Below are positions 5,590 to 5,860 of a DNA stretch of 5,860 nucleotides, piece after piece. The DNA comes from an uncultured cyanobacterium. GTDB lineage: Bacteria; Cyanobacteriota; Cyanobacteriia; Cyanobacteriales; Geitlerinemataceae. Location of the stretch: assembly GCA_937121005.1 (NCBI GenBank), contig CAKZKB010000278.1, positions 1 to 5,860 on the forward strand, read 5' to 3'. The notes below the pieces were generated by a model. That model worked only from the letters and a program-made list of their open reading frames with translations. It did not search any database and had not been told where the DNA came from. A program made the position numbers and the translations under genes. Numbering within the stretch: the stretch's first letter is position 1; the number at the start of each line of letters is the position of its first letter.

Positions 5590-5860
5590 CAATTCGCTCC
5601 TCGGGAATATTGAGCTCAATACCTTGTGAAATATTAAAACTGGCCAAAGACTCATAATCAAAATTGTCCTTTAGAAAGCGATTGTCTTCATAGACGTTAA
5701 ACTTTTTGGCCCTTTTTCTAATAAGGGTATTATTCCATTGTAGCTCTAAGCTGTTTCTGAGAGGAATTTGCTGACGGTTTTCATTATATTGAGTCAAGTG
5801 CTCTTCAGTTCTTACAGCATCTTCAATATCGAATCGCCCTCGCCCATCATCTAAGCGGAT
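5483..5860 (-). CDS. Unidentified partial minus-strand protein, open at the window edge
   Basis: The minus-strand frame is open from the window edge to a stop at 5483-5485. From the edge it begins IRLDDGRGRFDIEDAVRTEE and continues with LTQYNENRQQIPLRN, LELQWNNTLIRKRAKKFN, DNRFLKDNFDYESLASFN and ISQGIELNIPEERIARL, up to about 5590. This part has a natural protein composition (mixed charged, Asn-rich, hydrophobic spacing) and no stop in about 90 codons of AT-rich DNA. The last 36 residues, RYRYRK and onward, are antisense to hpsA and look like nonsense, so the genuine coding part probably stops at the boundary and its true C-terminus is missing. I do not recognise the family. The TTG at 5797 is not a likely start because the frame stays protein-like upstream of it. 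It overlaps hpsA tail to tail by about 107 bp. Confidence 0.6.
   Translation of the reverse strand: MRLDDGRGRFDIEDAVRTEEHLTQYNENRQQIPLRNSLELQWNNTLIRKRAKKFNVYEDNRFLKDNFDYESLASFNISQGIELNIPEERIARLGDSYRYRYRKDRAVLGDRRVPSVARPRSAFRR
5581..5590. repeat. Tandem CTAGC-CTAGC at the composition boundary
   Basis: Two adjacent copies of CTAGC (5581-5585, 5586-5590) contain the stop codon of the hpsA frame and lie at the switch from GC-rich to AT-rich sequence. This could be a microhomology or micro-duplication left by a joining event. A ten-base repeat can also arise by chance. Confidence 0.4.

Noticed and set aside
5795..5797. TTG as start of the minus-strand gene
   Set aside because: The frame continues upstream to the window edge with protein-like sequence (DDGRGRFDIEDAVRTEE), so the start lies outside the window.

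Overview
The window looks like cyanobacterial chromosome, most likely from a filamentous, motile species. Three things point there: an ndhF1-ndhD1 pair of the plastoquinone-reducing NDH-1 complex with cyanobacterial sequence character; five exact copies of the cyanobacterial HIP1 octamer GCGATCGC (starting at 1146, 1597, 3307, 3793 and 3813); and an HpsA-type hormogonium polysaccharide protein, a family typical of gliding filamentous cyanobacteria. Species cannot be fixed from this sequence alone.

Layout. Positions 1-1427 hold the 3' two thirds of ndhF1 (the gene enters from the left). Positions 1428-1737 are a non-coding spacer with three different hairpin-forming repeats, one HIP1 site and two weak promoter candidates. 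Positions 1738-3327 are a complete ndhD1, closed by a clear intrinsic terminator at 3357-3383. Positions 3384-3723 are a second non-coding spacer with a short tandem repeat (TTGTCCCC), an inverted repeat, a plausible promoter and a good ribosome binding site. Positions 3724-5589 are an hpsA-like gene that ends abruptly at 621 codons, in the middle of what is normally a much longer protein. From about 5590 to the right edge the base composition drops sharply (hand count about 38% GC against about 62% in the 120 bases before) and the reading frame that looks protein-like lies on the minus strand and stays open to the window edge.

How the genes work together. NdhF1 and NdhD1 are the two large antiporter-like, proton-pumping membrane subunits at the distal end of the NDH-1 membrane arm, used in respiration and cyclic electron flow around photosystem I. 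HpsA belongs to a separate function, secretion or assembly of the polysaccharide used in gliding motility. The terminator after ndhD and the independent promoter candidate before hpsA support two transcription units.

The ndh genes are ordinary. The part worth a second look is the right end: a truncated hpsA meets a differently composed, apparently truncated minus-strand gene at one point near 5581-5595, where there is a tandem CTAGC-CTAGC. This could be an insertion, a rearrangement or an assembly chimera. I see no CRISPR array, tRNA, rRNA or recognisable transposase.
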